The notes under the pieces were generated by a model. That model was not told the DNA's origin. It ran no database searches and worked only from the letters and a program-made list of their open reading frames with translations. Source: Desulfobulbaceae bacterium (GTDB lineage Bacteria > Desulfobacterota > Desulfobulbia > Desulfobulbales > Desulfocapsaceae). Taken from it: a stretch of DNA of 64,000 nucleotides. Where the stretch lies: the NCBI GenBank assembly GCA_019163335.1, contig JAFLKM010000027.1, forward strand, positions 19,161 through 83,160. The letters run 5' to 3'. The translations under genes were made by a program, and so were the position numbers. Of the stretch, positions 9,069 through 21,730 are shown one piece after another (the stretch's first letter is position 1; every line of letters begins with the position of its first letter).

Positions 9069-12000
9069 ATGGAACGTGTAAGAAAAAATTTTGCCACGGC
9101 GTCATCTGTTATGGAGCCGCCGCATCTTATATCCATGCAGCGCTTATCTTATGAAAAGTTCCTTCAAAAGGATATTGCAGCTGATGTTCGTGAAGAATTT
9201 GGTCTGCAGGGAATATTTAAGAATATTTTCCCTATTAATGACTTTAATGGTTTCTGTTCCCTTGAATTTGTTCGGTATAATTTTGGTGAACCAAAGTACA
9301 CTGTCGACGAATGTTTACAGCGTGGCATGACCTACGAACTTCCTCTTAAAATAACTGTACGGCTTATTACTTTTGACATCGATACGGTAACAGGTGTTCA
9401 AACAATAAGAGATATTAAAGAGCAGGAGGTTTTCCTTGGAAGCCTACCATTGATGACCGGCGATGGTGTATTCGTTGTTAATGGCACGGAAAGAGTTATT
9501 GTTTCCCAATTGCAACGTTCTCCTGGTCTATTTTTCACCCATGATAATGGTAAGAGTCATTCCAGTGGTAAATTATTATATTCTGCGAGAATTATCCCAA
9601 TTAGAGGTTCATGGATCGACCTTGAGTTTGATATTAAAGATATTCTTTTTGTACGCATTGACCGTAGACGCAAATTTCCTGTAACGACATTGTTAAAAGC
9701 AATCGGCTATTCATCCACTGAACTTCTAAGGATTTACTATCTCACTAATACTGTTCATTTTAATGGCAATGATTATTCGATTTCATTTACCCCTGAAACA
9801 TTTCAAGGACATAGGCTGGAGTTTGATCTCGTAAATCCTGAAGACGGGGAATTGCTGGCTAAGAAAGGGCATAAGATAAGTCATGCTCTATGTAAGAAAA
9901 TTAAAGCCGCAGCTATTGAGTCTTTAAAAATTTCTCGAGAAGAACTCATTGGTCGTTTTCTGGTTCATGATCTTGTTCATCCTAGCACTGGAGAAATCAT
10001 TGCACTCTGTAACAGCGAATTGACTGAATCTCTCTTACAGACTTTTATTGAGAGTGGCCTTACACAATTTGAAGTCCTTTTTATTGATGGAGTGCATTAT
10101 TCTGATGCCTTCAGAAAGACTTTGGCATTAGACAAGGTAACGGGTTCAGAAGAGGCTCTACTTGAGATCTATCGTAGGTTGCGTCCTTCGAGCCCTCCTA
10201 CTAAAGAGATTGCAGAAACTTTTTTTGAAAATCTTTTCTTTAATGTTGATCTTTATGATCTCTCTGAAGTCGGTAGATATAAGATTAATGCCAGGCTTGG
10301 GTTGACCACTGATATCAATCATAAAGCTTTGACTCGTGAAGATATTGTAGAATCTGTCAAATATCTGGTTCGTTTAAAAGATAGTCAGGGTACCGTTGAT
10401 GATATTGATCATTTAGGTAACCGGCGAGTTCGCACCGTTGGAGAACTCATTGAAAATCAGTACCGTATGGGGTTAGTGCGTATGGAGCGAGCCATTAAGG
10501 AGCGTATGACTCTTCAGGAAATTGAGACTCTTATGCCCCATGATCTCGTTAATCCTAAGCCAATATCGGCTGCGATAAAGGAATTTTTTGGAACAAGTCA
10601 ACTGTCTCAGTTTATGGATCAGACAAATCCTCTTTCTGAAGTTACCCATAAGCGACGTCTGAGCGCCTTGGGACCTGGTGGTCTTTCTCGCGAGAGAGCT
10701 GGCTTTGAAGTTCGTGACGTTCATCCCACCCATTATGGGAGAATTTGTCCGGTTGAGACCCCTGAAGGTCCAAATATTGGGTTGATAGTCTCACTTGCAA
10801 CTTACGCTCAGGTAAATCCTTATGGGTTTATTGAGACGCCCTATCGGAAGGTAGCGGATAGAATAGTTCTTGATGAGATTAAATATTTGAGTGCCCTTCA
10901 GGAGCAGAATCAAAGAATTGCTCCTGCTGCCACTTTTATAGATGACTCAGGAAAAATTAAGCCTGATTTTCTCATAGCCAGAGAGGAAGGAGAGGTTCTA
11001 ACCGTTGCTTCAGATCAAATTAGTTATATTGACATTGCGCCTAATCAGCTGGTGAGTGTAGCTGCGTCACTGATTCCATTTCTTGAGAATGATGATGCTA
11101 ACCGTGCGCTCATGGGTTCTAACATGCAACGTCAGGCAGTACCGTTGATGATTACTGCGGCACCTCTTGTTGGTACGGGAATGGAACGATATGTCGCACG
11201 AGATTCAGGAGCTTGCCTTTTGGCTGCCGATGACGGTGTTGTTGAAGAAGTTGATTCTAACCGTATTGTTGTTCGATATAACCGACCTGGAGTTGATGGC
11301 TATGATACTGGAGTTGCTGTTTATCGACTCAGTAAGTATAAAAAATCAAATCAAAATACCTGTTTTACCCAGAGTCCGCTTGTCCTTCCTGGTGAACGAG
11401 TTACGAAAGGTACTGTACTCGCAGATGGCCCCTCTTGTGAAGAAGGGGAGTTAGCTCTTGGAAAAAATGTGACCATTGCTTTCATGCCATGGCGTGGATT
11501 TAATTTTGAAGATTCCATCCTTATCAATGAAAGGTTGTTGAAGGAGGACACTTTTACCTCAGTGCACATAGAAGTCTTTGAGACCATGGCCAGAGATACT
11601 AAACTTGGCAAGGAAGAAATTACACGTGATATTCCCAATGTGAGTGAAGATACTCTGAGAAATCTTGATGACTCCGGAATCGTTCGTATTGGTGCTGAGA
11701 TTAAAGCTGGAGATACTCTTGTAGGGAAGGTAACTCCTAAGGGAGAGACCATGCTCTCTCCCGAAGAGAAATTGTTAAGGGCTATTTTTGGTGAAAAAGC
11801 CCAAGACGTTAAGGATTCATCTCTCCGTGTTCCGCCTGGGATCGAAGGAGTAGTTATCGATGCAAAAGTTTTCTCTCGGAGAGGAGTTGATAAGGATGAA
11901 CGCTCTTTAATGATTGAGGATCTCGAAATTGAGCGACTAACCCAAGATAAGATTGACGAGTTAACTAGTTTGAAACGAGGTGTTTGTCGTGAAATTGGTG

Positions 12001-13148
12001 AGATTATCGACGGAAGGACAGTGAAAAGTGATGTAGCGGATAAGCAGGGAAATATTGTTGTTAAATTAGGGAAGAAAATTAGCGCTGATCTTGCTGAAAT
12101 AATTGGATTCCACGGACTGCGTACATTGGACTTCTCGGAGAAAGCTAAGCATCAGGAACAGATTGATCAGGCATATCTTCGTTATGATAAGCAGGCCGCA
12201 CTTATTGCAAAGCGCTATGATGGAATTATTGACCGGATGAAAAAAGGTGATGACCTTCCCCCCGGTGTAGTTAAGATGGTGAAAGTCTATGTGGCGACTA
12301 AGCGAAAACTCTCAGTAGGAGATAAAATGGCTGGGCGTCATGGAAACAAGGGTGTTGTTTCACGGCTTTTACCTGAAGAGGATATGCCTTTTTTTGCCGA
12401 CGGGACAACCGTTGATATCGTTTTGAATCCCCTTGGCGTTCCTTCTCGAATGAATGTGGGTCAGGTTCTTGAGGTACATCTTGGATTTGCTGCAAAAAAA
12501 CTTGGCCAGCAGATCAACAATTTGGCGATTCAACATGAAGTTGAGGCATTAAAAAAGAAATTAAATACAATTTATTCACCAAAAGAGTGCGCTGCGATTA
12601 TTGGGACTCAAACCGATGAAGAGCTTTATGATTGGGCTCGAAAGCATCACCGGGGGCTCCATGTTGCAAGCCCGGTCTTTGATGGAGCGGATGAGGCTCA
12701 GATTCGCAGGTTGCTTGTAGAAGCTGGGGTCGATGAGGTTGGCCAGAGTCAACTTTATGATGGATTGACTGGTGAGCCATTTGAAAATCAGGTGACTGTG
12801 GGGGTGATGTACATGTTGAAGCTGCATCATCTGGTTGATAATAAAATTCATGCCAGGTCCACAGGCCCATATTCTCTCGTAACCCAACAACCGCTTGGTG
12901 GTAAGGCCCAATTTGGTGGACAACGTTTGGGTGAGATGGAGGTTTGGGCCATGGAAGCATATGGAGCTGCATACACCTTGAAGGAATTTTTGACTGCCAA
13001 GTCTGATGATGTTGAAGGACGAACAACCATGTACGAACGAATTGTGAAGGGTAATAATTTTCTCACAACTGGCCTGCCCGAATCGTTCAATGTTCTTGTG
13101 AAAGAACTGCAAGGTCTTTGTCTGGATATGGAATTATTGCAAGAATAA
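9069..13148 (+). CDS. rpoB: DNA-directed RNA polymerase beta subunit
   Basis: This is the catalytic-core subunit of RNA polymerase. A GTG at 9027 lies further upstream in frame, but the ATG at 9069 has GAGGA five bases before it and gives an N-terminus (MERVRKNF) that aligns with the family. This gives 1359 residues. The rifampicin-binding region (SQLSQFMDQTNPLSEVTHKR then RLSALGPGGL) has wild-type residues at the usual resistance positions. The catalytic-side motifs (HPTHYGRICPVETPEGPN, MAGRHGNKGVVS) are intact. Co-transcribed with rpoC. Confidence 0.97.
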   Translation: MERVRKNFATASSVMEPPHLISMQRLSYEKFLQKDIAADVREEFGLQGIFKNIFPINDFNGFCSLEFVRYNFGEPKYTVDECLQRGMTYELPLKITVRLITFDIDTVTGVQTIRDIKEQEVFLGSLPLMTGDGVFVVNGTERVIVSQLQRSPGLFFTHDNGKSHSSGKLLYSARIIPIRGSWIDLEFDIKDILFVRIDRRRKFPVTTLLKAIGYSSTELLRIYYLTNTVHFNGNDYSISFTPETFQGHRLEFDLVNPEDGELLAKKGHKISHALCKKIKAAAIESLKISREELIGRFLVHDLVHPSTGEIIALCNSELTESLLQTFIESGLTQFEVLFIDGVHYSDAFRKTLALDKVTGSEEALLEIYRRLRPSSPPTKEIAETFFENLFFNVDLYDLSEVGRYKINARLGLTTDINHKALTREDIVESVKYLVRLKDSQGTVDDIDHLGNRRVRTVGELIENQYRMGLVRMERAIKERMTLQEIETLMPHDLVNPKPISAAIKEFFGTSQLSQFMDQTNPLSEVTHKRRLSALGPGGLSRERAGFEVRDVHPTHYGRICPVETPEGPNIGLIVSLATYAQVNPYGFIETPYRKVADRIVLDEIKYLSALQEQNQRIAPAATFIDDSGKIKPDFLIAREEGEVLTVASDQISYIDIAPNQLVSVAASLIPFLENDDANRALMGSNMQRQAVPLMITAAPLVGTGMERYVARDSGACLLAADDGVVEEVDSNRIVVRYNRPGVDGYDTGVAVYRLSKYKKSNQNTCFTQSPLVLPGERVTKGTVLADGPSCEEGELALGKNVTIAFMPWRGFNFEDSILINERLLKEDTFTSVHIEVFETMARDTKLGKEEITRDIPNVSEDTLRNLDDSGIVRIGAEIKAGDTLVGKVTPKGETMLSPEEKLLRAIFGEKAQDVKDSSLRVPPGIEGVVIDAKVFSRRGVDKDERSLMIEDLEIERLTQDKIDELTSLKRGVCREIGEIIDGRTVKSDVADKQGNIVVKLGKKISADLAEIIGFHGLRTLDFSEKAKHQEQIDQAYLRYDKQAALIAKRYDGIIDRMKKGDDLPPGVVKMVKVYVATKRKLSVGDKMAGRHGNKGVVSRLLPEEDMPFFADGTTVDIVLNPLGVPSRMNVGQVLEVHLGFAAKKLGQQINNLAIQHEVEALKKKLNTIYSPKECAAIIGTQTDEELYDWARKHHRGLHVASPVFDGADEAQIRRLLVEAGVDEVGQSQLYDGLTGEPFENQVTVGVMYMLKLHHLVDNKIHARSTGPYSLVTQQPLGGKAQFGGQRLGEMEVWAMEAYGAAYTLKEFLTAKSDDVEGRTTMYERIVKGNNFLTTGLPESFNVLVKELQGLCLDMELLQE

Positions 13149-13236
13149 GAGGTGTTAAGTTGAAGGACTTGAATTCATGTGGAACCAATTCATACTTAAA
13201 GCTTTTTACTCTATAAACTGAGGGAGATGTAATTTC

Positions 13237-16200
13237 GTGGAAGAACTATTCAATTTTTTTCAAAAGCCGAAAGCTCCTGTTAAATTTAAGAAAGTTAAAA
13301 TAACGCTAGCCTCGCCTGAAAAGATAATGGACTGGAGTCATGGTGAAGTCAAAAAACCTGAAACCATAAATTATAGAACTTTTAAACCTGAAAGGGACGG
13401 TCTTTTCTGTGCAAAGATTTTTGGCCCGGTTAAGGATTTTGAGTGTAATTGCGGGAAGTACAAACGCATGAAACATCGTGGGGTTGTTTGTGAGAAATGT
13501 GGAGTAGAAGTTATTCAGTCAAAAGTTCGTCGTGAACGACTTGGCCACATTAAACTTGCTGCCCCGGTTGCCCATATCTGGTTTCTCAAGAGTCTTCCAA
13601 GTAAAATTGGGGCTGTCTTGGATTTGACTCTTAAACAGCTAGAAAAGATTCTTTATTTTGAACAATATGCTGTAGTTGAATCAAAGGAAGATTCAATTCC
13701 TGTAGGCAGCTTGCTCACAGAAGAGAAATATCGAGAGTGTAAGGCTTCATTTCCCGGACAATTTCATGTCTCGATTGGTGCTGAGGCCATTCGAGAACTT
13801 CTTGCCAAGCAAGATCTTGTTGCGTTGTCGGCTCAATTACGAGAAGAAATGGCTTCCACGAGTTCCAAGACAAAAAGACAGAAGTTGTATAAGCGTCTGT
13901 ATGTTATCGAGGCCTTTCGCGATTCTGGAAACAAGCCTGAGTGGATGGTTCTTGAGGTAATCCCGGTGTTGCCGCCAGATCTGCGCCCCCTTGTTCCTTT
14001 AGAAGGTGGCCGGTTTGCCACTTCAGATCTTAATGACTTGTATCGACGAGTAATTAACCGGAACAACCGGTTAAAGCGCCTCCTTGAATTGGATGCCCCT
14101 GATATTATTATTCGGAATGAAAAGCGCATGTTGCAGGAAGCAGTCGATGTCCTTTTTGATAATGGGCGTCGCGGGCGGGTTATAACTGGAGCTAATAAAA
14201 GGCCTTTGAAGTCCCTTTCTGATATGTTGAAAGGAAAGCAAGGTCGATTTCGTCAGAATTTACTGGGTAAACGGGTTGATTATTCTGGTCGTTCCGTTAT
14301 TGTAGTGGGCCCTCATCTTCGCCTTCATCAATGCGGTATTCCTAAGAAAATGGCCTTGGAATTATTTAAGCCATTTATTTATAATAAGCTTGAATCAAAG
14401 GGATACGTCACCACCATCAAGAGTGCCAGAAAAATGGTGGAAAAAGGGGGCAAGGAGGTATGGGATGTTCTTGAAGAGGTAGTAACAGAATATCCGGTAA
14501 TCCTTAACAGGGCACCAACGTTGCATCGTCTTGGTATGCAGGCATTTGAAGCGCTTCTGATTGAGGGTAAAGCGATCCAACTCCATCCCTTAGTCTGTGC
14601 AGCCTTCAATGCTGATTTTGATGGTGACCAGATGGCCGTTCATGTGCCGCTTTCCGTAGAGGCACAGGTGGAGGCTCGGGTTTTGATGATGTCCTCTAAC
14701 AATATCCTCTCCCCAGCCAATGGTGAGCCCGTTATTATACCTTCTCAGGATATTGTTCTTGGTCTCTACTATATGAGTAGAGAACGGATAAATTCTGCTG
14801 GCGAGGGGAAGACCTTCTCAAGTCCTGTTGAGGCTAAAATTGCCTATGATTATAAAGCAGTTCATTTGCAGGCCAAGATCAAAGTCCGCATGGATGGTCA
14901 GATTGTTGACACCACCATGGGGAGGATTCTGTTGGGTGGACTTCTGCCCGCTTCCGTTCCTTTTGCTGAAATAAACAAGGTGATGAGCAAAAAAGCCTTG
15001 GCTCAACTTATTGATTTTACATACAGGCATGGTGGTATAAAGGAAACGGTTATCTTAGCAGATCGCTTGAAAGATATCGGATATGAATATGCAACACGAG
15101 CTGGGATATCCATTTGTATCAATGATATGAAGATCCCTACCAGCAAGGAAGACTTGATTGAGCAAGCTGAAAATGATGTGATGGACGTCGGTCAACAGTA
15201 TGCCGATGGTTTGATAACATCTGGCGAAAAATATAATAAGGTCGTTGATATCTGGTCTAAAGTGAGTGAAGATGTTGCTAACAAGATGATGGATGGTATC
15301 AAAGTTGATTATGTGCGTGATCGTGATAACAACTTGATTGAAACACCAAGTTTTAATTCTATTTTTATCATGGCTGACTCAGGAGCCAGGGGCTCTCGTG
15401 ACCAGATCAGGCAGCTTGCCGGTATGCGCGGTTTAATGGCAAAACCATCCGGTGCAATAATTGAAACGCCTATCAAGGCTAATTTTCGTGAAGGACTCGG
15501 TGTCCTCGAATATTTTATCTCCACCCATGGTGCGCGAAAGGGTCTCGCAGATACGGCGTTGAAAACGGCTAATTCCGGGTATCTTACCAGAAGACTCGTT
15601 GATGTGGCTCAAGATGCTACTATTGTTGAAGCTGATTGTAAAACCCTTGATGGAATCATAGCAGAACCGTTGATGGATGGCGGCGAGGTGATTGTTCCCT
15701 TGGGTGATCGTATCTTAGGGCGAGTAGCGCTGGAGGCAGTCACTGATCCTTACAGTGGTGAGTTGATTGTGTCTGAAGGTGAAGAGATTACTGAAGCAAA
15801 AGTAATCAAGATTCATGAAGCTGGGATTGATCGGGTTCACATTCGCTCCGTACTTACCTGTCGGACTCGTCGTGGGGTTTGTGCAGCTTGTTATGGACGT
15901 GATCTTGGTCGGGGCCATATGGTGAACATTGGTGAAGCGGTAGGTATTATTGCTGCTCAGTCCATTGGAGAGCCTGGTACTCAGCTGACAATGCGTACAT
16001 TCCATATTGGTGGTACTGCTAGTCGAGCTGTTGAACAGGCCGAGGTTCAGACCCAACGGGGAGGTAAAGTAGTCTTTAAAAATATGCATTATGTTGAAAA
16101 CAATCTGGGAGTAAAGATTGTTATGAATCGTAATGCTGAAATTACTATCAGAGACGAACATGATCGAGATAGAGAGCGTTATAAAGTAAATTATGGTGCT

Positions 16201-17286
16201 CAGATATTTGTAAAGGAAAGTGAAACTGCAGCGCCAGGAATGATCCTTGCTAAATGGGATGCTTATACTATACCCATCGTAAGTGAGGTGGGCGGTATTA
16301 TTAAATATGGTGATGTGATAGAAGGCGTAACCATGCAGGAGAAACTGGATGGTGTTACCGGCAAGTCCAGTAAAGTTATTGTACATTCTACCGCTACGGC
16401 CCAACTGAATCCCCGAGTTAGTGTGAAAAATGATAAAGGAAAAACTCTAAAACTTCCTAACTCTGAATCCTATGCCAGATATAGCCTACCTGTCGGGTCC
16501 TTTATTTCCGTCGATGAAGGTGCAGTTATTGAGCCTGGGGCTATAGTTGGTAAAATCCCTCGAGAATCTTCCAAGACCAAAGATATTACTGGTGGCCTTC
16601 CGCGCGTAGCAGAATTATTTGAAGTTCGTAAATCCAAAGACCCTGCAATTATTGCTCAGATTGACGGAAGGGTTAGCTTTGGGAAAGAATTGAAGGGGAA
16701 ACGGCGTGTAATTGTAACCCCTGAATATGGACAGGCAGAAGAATATCTTGTTCCCAAGGCAAAACATACCATCGTTCATGAAGGTGATTATGTTCAGGCT
16801 GGGGAACCCTTGATGGAAGGAATAGTCCTTCCTAATGATATCTTGAAGGTCCTTGGGGTAAAGGAACTTGCGAAATTTTTAGTTAATGAAGTGCAGGAAG
16901 TATATAGGCTACAAGGTGTCAAAATTAATGACAAACATATTGAAGTCATTGTTCGTCAAATGCTGAAGAGAGTGCAGATTACCAGTTCCGGGGATTCGCG
17001 CTTTATGATTGGTGAGCAAGTTGAATGGTGGAAGTTCGAAGAAGAACGAGAACGGCTTTTTGCTGAGGGAAAGACGCCTGCAGTCGCTGAACCATTGCTT
17101 TTAGGAGTCACCAAGGCATCCCTATCCACTGAAAGCTTTATTTCCGCCGCCTCATTCCAGGAAACCACAAAGGTACTGACGAATGCGGCGATGGCCGGTA
17201 AAGTTGATGACTTAGCTGGCTTAAAAGAAAATGTTATTATGGGAAGATTGATTTCCGCAGGAACAGGATTGCGTGGGAATGTATAG
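13237..17286 (+). CDS. rpoC: DNA-directed RNA polymerase beta' subunit
   Basis: This subunit carries the active-site magnesium triad NADFDGDQ near residue 459. The N-terminal zinc site ([20 protein letters not shown], residues ~69-88) and the second zinc site ([16 protein letters not shown], ~873-888) are both present, and 1349 residues is normal. GTG is the start, with GAGGGAG about ten bases upstream and the expected N-terminus MEELFNFF. The gene ends just before the str promoter. Confidence 0.97.
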   Translation: MEELFNFFQKPKAPVKFKKVKITLASPEKIMDWSHGEVKKPETINYRTFKPERDGLFCAKIFGPVKDFECNCGKYKRMKHRGVVCEKCGVEVIQSKVRRERLGHIKLAAPVAHIWFLKSLPSKIGAVLDLTLKQLEKILYFEQYAVVESKEDSIPVGSLLTEEKYRECKASFPGQFHVSIGAEAIRELLAKQDLVALSAQLREEMASTSSKTKRQKLYKRLYVIEAFRDSGNKPEWMVLEVIPVLPPDLRPLVPLEGGRFATSDLNDLYRRVINRNNRLKRLLELDAPDIIIRNEKRMLQEAVDVLFDNGRRGRVITGANKRPLKSLSDMLKGKQGRFRQNLLGKRVDYSGRSVIVVGPHLRLHQCGIPKKMALELFKPFIYNKLESKGYVTTIKSARKMVEKGGKEVWDVLEEVVTEYPVILNRAPTLHRLGMQAFEALLIEGKAIQLHPLVCAAFNADFDGDQMAVHVPLSVEAQVEARVLMMSSNNILSPANGEPVIIPSQDIVLGLYYMSRERINSAGEGKTFSSPVEAKIAYDYKAVHLQAKIKVRMDGQIVDTTMGRILLGGLLPASVPFAEINKVMSKKALAQLIDFTYRHGGIKETVILADRLKDIGYEYATRAGISICINDMKIPTSKEDLIEQAENDVMDVGQQYADGLITSGEKYNKVVDIWSKVSEDVANKMMDGIKVDYVRDRDNNLIETPSFNSIFIMADSGARGSRDQIRQLAGMRGLMAKPSGAIIETPIKANFREGLGVLEYFISTHGARKGLADTALKTANSGYLTRRLVDVAQDATIVEADCKTLDGIIAEPLMDGGEVIVPLGDRILGRVALEAVTDPYSGELIVSEGEEITEAKVIKIHEAGIDRVHIRSVLTCRTRRGVCAACYGRDLGRGHMVNIGEAVGIIAAQSIGEPGTQLTMRTFHIGGTASRAVEQAEVQTQRGGKVVFKNMHYVENNLGVKIVMNRNAEITIRDEHDRDRERYKVNYGAQIFVKESETAAPGMILAKWDAYTIPIVSEVGGIIKYGDVIEGVTMQEKLDGVTGKSSKVIVHSTATAQLNPRVSVKNDKGKTLKLPNSESYARYSLPVGSFISVDEGAVIEPGAIVGKIPRESSKTKDITGGLPRVAELFEVRKSKDPAIIAQIDGRVSFGKELKGKRRVIVTPEYGQAEEYLVPKAKHTIVHEGDYVQAGEPLMEGIVLPNDILKVLGVKELAKFLVNEVQEVYRLQGVKINDKHIEVIVRQMLKRVQITSSGDSRFMIGEQVEWWKFEEERERLFAEGKTPAVAEPLLLGVTKASLSTESFISAASFQETTKVLTNAAMAGKVDDLAGLKENVIMGRLISAGTGLRGNV

Positions 17287-17317
17287 GGTGATTATTTGAT
17301 TAAAAGATCCTTTTTAG

Positions 17318-17346
17318 TTGACACACCTAGGTCTTTGGGGTAAATA
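17318..17346 (+). promoter_or_regulatory. Sigma-70 promoter of the str operon
   Basis: A consensus TTGACA is followed 17 bases later by TAAATA, about 110 bases before rpsL. It is one of the best promoter matches seen in the window and probably drives the long rpsL-to-rplQ superoperon. Confidence 0.7.
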
Positions 17347-17454
17347 AACTTCTTTCGTGTTCAGTGATAGTGCTTTATCGTCAAAAGATTTTGTATGCCA
17401 TTTAACTTGTAAAGAAGATTTAATTAATAAAATCGAACAGGAGCAGTAACAGGA

Positions 17455-17826
17455 ATGCCTACAATTAACCAGCTCGTTCGACAGGGCAGAAAAAAAATAG
17501 TTAAGAAAACTAATACTCCCGCATTGAAAGGATCCCCTCAAAAGCGGGGCGTCTGTGTGCGTGTTTATACAACTACTCCAAAGAAACCAAACTCTGCGTT
17601 GCGTAAAGTTGCAAGGGTAAGGTTGACTAACGGGATAGAGGTAACGTCATATATCCCTGGGATTGGCCATAATCTTCAGGAGCATTCAGTTGTGCTGATC
17701 AGGGGAGGTCGCGTGAAAGATCTACCTGGTGTTAGATATCATATTGTTCGTGGAACTCTTGATACTCTTGGTGTTGCAAATAGACGACAAGGTCGTTCTA
17801 AATATGGTGCTAAGAGGCCTAAATAA
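17455..17826 (+). CDS. rpsL: 30S ribosomal protein S12
   Basis: S12 is the decoding-centre protein. It has 123 residues with the signature [12 protein letters not shown] and [14 protein letters not shown]. The two lysines whose change usually gives streptomycin resistance are both present, so a wild-type decoding centre is predicted. First gene of the str operon. Confidence 0.98.
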   Translation: MPTINQLVRQGRKKIVKKTNTPALKGSPQKRGVCVRVYTTTPKKPNSALRKVARVRLTNGIEVTSYIPGIGHNLQEHSVVLIRGGRVKDLPGVRYHIVRGTLDTLGVANRRQGRSKYGAKRPK

Positions 17827-17871
17827 TAAGAATAGTAAATTGTTGCTTTAGTAAGTCAAAGAGGAATAAAA

Positions 17872-18345
17872 ATGCCACGTAGAAAAATAGTAGAAAAAAG
17901 AGAGATTGAGCCAGATTCACGTTATAATTCTGTTTTAATTAGCAAGTTTACTAATGGAATTATGGAACGAGGAAAGAAAAGCGTTGCCCAGCATGTGCTC
18001 TATGGTGCGATGGACATAATTTCTACAAAGATTGTTGATAGTGATCCTTTAACAGTTTTTGAAGAAGCCATGGAGAAAGTTCGTCCTAAAGTAGAGGTAA
18101 AGTCAAGGCGTGTTGGTGGAGCGACGTATCAGGTGCCAATGGAAGTAAGGCAATCGAGAAGAAATGCATTGGCAATGCGATGGATTATTAATTATGCTAA
18201 GTCCCGATCGGGAAGATCGATGGCCGAAAAGCTTGCTGCTGAATTAATGGATGCTTTTAATAATCGTGGGGCTGCAGTAAAAAAACGTGACGATACTCAT
18301 CGTATGGCAGAGGCTAATAAGGCCTTTGCTCATTATCGATGGTAA
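17872..18345 (+). CDS. rpsG: 30S ribosomal protein S7
   Basis: S7 nucleates assembly of the 30S head and is the usual autoregulator of the str operon. It has 157 residues with [15 protein letters not shown] at the N-terminus and the conserved GGATYQVP block. AGAGGA precedes the ATG. Confidence 0.97.
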   Translation: MPRRKIVEKREIEPDSRYNSVLISKFTNGIMERGKKSVAQHVLYGAMDIISTKIVDSDPLTVFEEAMEKVRPKVEVKSRRVGGATYQVPMEVRQSRRNALAMRWIINYAKSRSGRSMAEKLAAELMDAFNNRGAAVKKRDDTHRMAEANKAFAHYRW

Positions 18346-18421
18346 TATTTATTTAACATAATAAGGAATTTTTCAGTGTGCAGCAGATATCAACTGTCAT
18401 GATTTGATTCGTTAAGGGAAA

Positions 18422-20503
18422 ATGATGGCAGTTCATGAAGATCTTTGCAAGGTTCGCAATATTGGCATAATGGCCCATATTGATGCCGGGAAAACTACTA
18501 CTACTGAACGAATTCTTTTTTATACAGGAAAATCATACAAATTAGGTGAAGTCCATGATGGAAATGCTGTTATGGACTGGATGGAGCAGGAACAGCAGAG
18601 AGGTATTACGATTACCTCGGCGGCGACGACCTGTTATTGGAATAATTTTAAAATAAATATTATTGATACTCCTGGGCATGTAGACTTCACTGTTGAAGTT
18701 GAAAGATGCCTCAGGGTTCTAGATGGAGTTGTAGCTGTTTTTTGTGCTGTTGGCGGAGTTGAATCTCAAACTGAGACAGTTTGGCGTCAAGCCAATAAAT
18801 ATTCTATTCCTAGAATTGCTTTTATCAATAAGATGGATCGCGTTGGGGCTGATTTTGACCGTAGCCTCAAGATGATAGCCGAGCGGCTTGGTGCTAACCC
18901 TGTCGCTGTTCAGATTCCTGTTGGAAGTGAGAGTACCTTCGAAGGGATTATTGACCTTATTAAAGGTAAAATGATCTCATTTGATGAGGCTTCATTTGGG
19001 CAGGAGTTCAGGGAGATTGATATTCCTGAACATTATAAGCAAAAATTCACGGCCGCACATATGTTCCTCCTCGAAAAGTTGGCCGACTTTGATGAGGGGA
19101 TCATGGGAAAATACCTGGAAAATACACCAGTGTTACCTGAAGAGATTTATTCAGCTCTCAGGAAAGCAACACTGAATCTTGACATGGTTCCCGTCCTTTG
19201 TGGTAGTGCCTTTAAAAATAAAGGGATTCAACCTTTGCTTGATAGCGTTATTCGTTATCTTCCATCACCTCTAGACATGCCGTCAGTTGAGGGAATTAAT
19301 GAGGAAGGTAATGTCGTTATTCGAAAAGCAAGTGATGATGCTCCTTTTTGTGCTTTAGTGTTTAAAATAATGAGTGATTCATTCGTTGATAATATCGCTT
19401 ATTTGAGAATTTATTCTGGAACACTAAACGTTGGCGATAGAGTTTTTAATTCCGTTAAAAAAAGACACGAAAAGATCTCTAAACTTCTTAAAATACATGC
19501 CAATAAGCGTGAAGAAGTTAAAGAGATAGGCGCTGGTGATATTGGAGCCATAATTGGGCTCAAGTATACAACAACAGGTGATACCTTATGCAAGAGTGAT
19601 GACTCCATCGTTCTTGATAGCATGGATTTTCCTGAGCCTGTGATTGGAGTCGCCATTGAAGCGAAGAGCAAGGCTGATGAAAAAAAACTTGCTGAATCTT
19701 TACAGAAGTTAGCACTGGAAGATCCTTCTTTTACAATATCTGTCAATAAGGATACAGGGCAAACCATAATATCTGGAATGGGTGAACTGCACCTGGAAAT
19801 AATTATTGATCGTTTGTTAAATAATTTTAAAGCTTCTGCCAATGTTGGTAAGCCACAAGTTGCTTATAAAGAAACGATAAGTATAACCAAAGATGCTGAA
19901 GCAAAATTTGACCAGCATACAGGTGCAAAAGGTCAATATGGGCATGTTGTGTTGCAGGTAGAGCCCCTTCCAAGAGGTAAAGGTTTCCTGTTTGTTAATG
20001 AGGTAAATGGAGATCAAATACCTAAAACCTTTTTGGCAGCTATTGAAAAAGGAGTCGTTGATTCTTTGGATGCTGGGCCACTTATTGGCTATCCGCTGAC
20101 TGATATTAAAGTCAAGCTTATTGGCGGATCATATCATGAAGAAGATTCAACCGAAATGGCCTTCGGTATCTCAGCATCAATGGCAATTCGGAGAGTTGTC
20201 TCTGATGCAAATCCATTACTTCTAGAACCGATCATGTTAGTTGAGGTGGCGACTCCAGATCAGTATCTCGGCGAAGTGATAAATGACCTAAATAGTAAAA
20301 GAGCTAAAATCGGCATAGTCGAGAGTAATAATTTTTTGCAGATTTTACATGCGCAGGTACCTTTAGCGGAAATGTTTGGTTATTCAACTTCGTTACGTTC
20401 CATAACTCAAGGTCGTGCCAGTTTTACGATGTCTTTTTCCCAGTTTGATGTAGTGCCAGCTATTAAAGCTGAAAGTATAGTTAAGAAGATTAGAGGAATT
20501 TAA
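18422..20503 (+). CDS. fusA: Elongation factor G
   Basis: EF-G is the translocase GTPase. It has 693 residues with G1 [13 protein letters not shown] near residue 17, [18 protein letters not shown] and NKMDR, followed by domains II-V. The start could be either of two adjacent ATGs (18422 or 18425). It is 24 bases upstream of the second tuf, the classical str order. Its sequence is of the ordinary housekeeping type, not a tetracycline-protection paralogue. Confidence 0.96.
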   Translation: MMAVHEDLCKVRNIGIMAHIDAGKTTTTERILFYTGKSYKLGEVHDGNAVMDWMEQEQQRGITITSAATTCYWNNFKINIIDTPGHVDFTVEVERCLRVLDGVVAVFCAVGGVESQTETVWRQANKYSIPRIAFINKMDRVGADFDRSLKMIAERLGANPVAVQIPVGSESTFEGIIDLIKGKMISFDEASFGQEFREIDIPEHYKQKFTAAHMFLLEKLADFDEGIMGKYLENTPVLPEEIYSALRKATLNLDMVPVLCGSAFKNKGIQPLLDSVIRYLPSPLDMPSVEGINEEGNVVIRKASDDAPFCALVFKIMSDSFVDNIAYLRIYSGTLNVGDRVFNSVKKRHEKISKLLKIHANKREEVKEIGAGDIGAIIGLKYTTTGDTLCKSDDSIVLDSMDFPEPVIGVAIEAKSKADEKKLAESLQKLALEDPSFTISVNKDTGQTIISGMGELHLEIIIDRLLNNFKASANVGKPQVAYKETISITKDAEAKFDQHTGAKGQYGHVVLQVEPLPRGKGFLFVNEVNGDQIPKTFLAAIEKGVVDSLDAGPLIGYPLTDIKVKLIGGSYHEEDSTEMAFGISASMAIRRVVSDANPLLLEPIMLVEVATPDQYLGEVINDLNSKRAKIGIVESNNFLQILHAQVPLAEMFGYSTSLRSITQGRASFTMSFSQFDVVPAIKAESIVKKIRGI

Positions 20504-20527
20504 GTTTAATCATATTGAGGTGTGACA

Positions 20528-21718
20528 ATGGCAAAAGAAAAGTTTGATCGGAAAAAACCACATGTCAATGTAGGAACTGTGGGTCATATAGATCACGGCA
20601 AAACCACTCTTACGGCTGCGATTACTCGTGTTTTATCCACGAAAGGACTGGCTAAGTTCACAGATTTTAGTGAGATAGATAAAGCCCCTGAGGAAAAAGA
20701 GCGCGGAATTACCATCGCAACTGCGCATGTAGAATACGAGACAGTCAATCGCCATTACGCGCATGTCGATTGTCCGGGTCATGCTGATTATATCAAGAAC
20801 ATGATTACCGGGGCAGCTCAGATGGATGGAGCAATTCTTGTGGTAGGGGCTAATGACGGAGCAATGCCTCAGACACGCGAACACATCCTTTTGGCTCGTC
20901 AGGTTGGCGTTCCATGTATTGTTGTATTTTTAAATAAGTGCGACATGGTGGATGATCCTGAACTTATTGAGCTAGTTGAGATGGAGTTGCGGGAACTTCT
21001 TGATAAGTATGATTTTCCTGGAGATGATGTTCCTATTATTCATGGTTCTGCGTTGAAGGCTCTCGAGAATCCTGAAGATCCCGAAGCAGCTAAGTGTATA
21101 TGGGAATTGATGGAAGCGATTGATACATATATTCCTCAGCCAAAGCGAGATATTGATCAGCCCTTCTTGATGCCTGTTGAGGATGTTTTTTCTATATCCG
21201 GTCGTGGAACTGTTGCCACCGGTCGTATTGAGCGAGGTATCGTTCATGTCGGTGATGAAGTCGCAATTGTAGGTATTCGTGATACTGCCAAGACCACGAT
21301 AACCGGTGTAGAAATGTTTCGTAAGATCCTAGATGAAGGTCAGGCAGGCGACAACATAGGAGCCTTGCTTCGAGGTACCAAGCGAGAAGATATCGAGCGT
21401 GGCCAGGTTTTATCAAAGCCAGGTTCAATAACTCCTCATACTAAATTCAAGGCAGAGTGTTATATTCTGGGCAAGGAAGAGGGCGGACGTCATACACCTT
21501 TTTTTAATGGATATCGTCCTCAGTTTTATTTTCGAACGACAGATGTGACTGGTATTGTGACTCTTCCTGAAGGAACCGAGATGGTAATGCCAGGAGATAA
21601 TGTATCAGTTGTTGCGGAATTAATTACCCCGATAGCCATGGATGCCGGTCTTCGTTTTGCAATTCGAGAGGGTGGGCGAACCGTAGGTGCGGGCGTTATT
21701 AGTGAAATTATTGCATAA
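20528..21718 (+). CDS. tuf: Elongation factor Tu, copy 2
   Basis: This encodes a protein identical to that of the tuf at 3623. The ATG at 20528 is preferred over an in-frame GTG six bases upstream, because it reproduces the N-terminus of the other copy and GAGGTG lies just before it. The nucleotide identity starts at the ATG itself and runs to codon 382. The last 14 codons hold four silent differences, and the flanks are unrelated, which points to gene conversion. It is the tufA-type locus between fusA and rpsJ. Confidence 0.98.
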   Translation: MAKEKFDRKKPHVNVGTVGHIDHGKTTLTAAITRVLSTKGLAKFTDFSEIDKAPEEKERGITIATAHVEYETVNRHYAHVDCPGHADYIKNMITGAAQMDGAILVVGANDGAMPQTREHILLARQVGVPCIVVFLNKCDMVDDPELIELVEMELRELLDKYDFPGDDVPIIHGSALKALENPEDPEAAKCIWELMEAIDTYIPQPKRDIDQPFLMPVEDVFSISGRGTVATGRIERGIVHVGDEVAIVGIRDTAKTTITGVEMFRKILDEGQAGDNIGALLRGTKREDIERGQVLSKPGSITPHTKFKAECYILGKEEGGRHTPFFNGYRPQFYFRTTDVTGIVTLPEGTEMVMPGDNVSVVAELITPIAMDAGLRFAIREGGRTVGAGVISEIIA

Positions 21719-21730
21719 TTTAGGTTAGAT

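Noticed and set aside
12576..13112. Several overlapping minus-strand frames at the end of rpoB
   Set aside because: All are antisense to conserved RpoB sequence and lack ribosome sites; they arise from codon bias.
15715..16404. 229-codon minus-strand frame inside rpoC
   Set aside because: Fully antisense to RpoC; composition rich in Ser, Thr and Asn typical of an antisense shadow.
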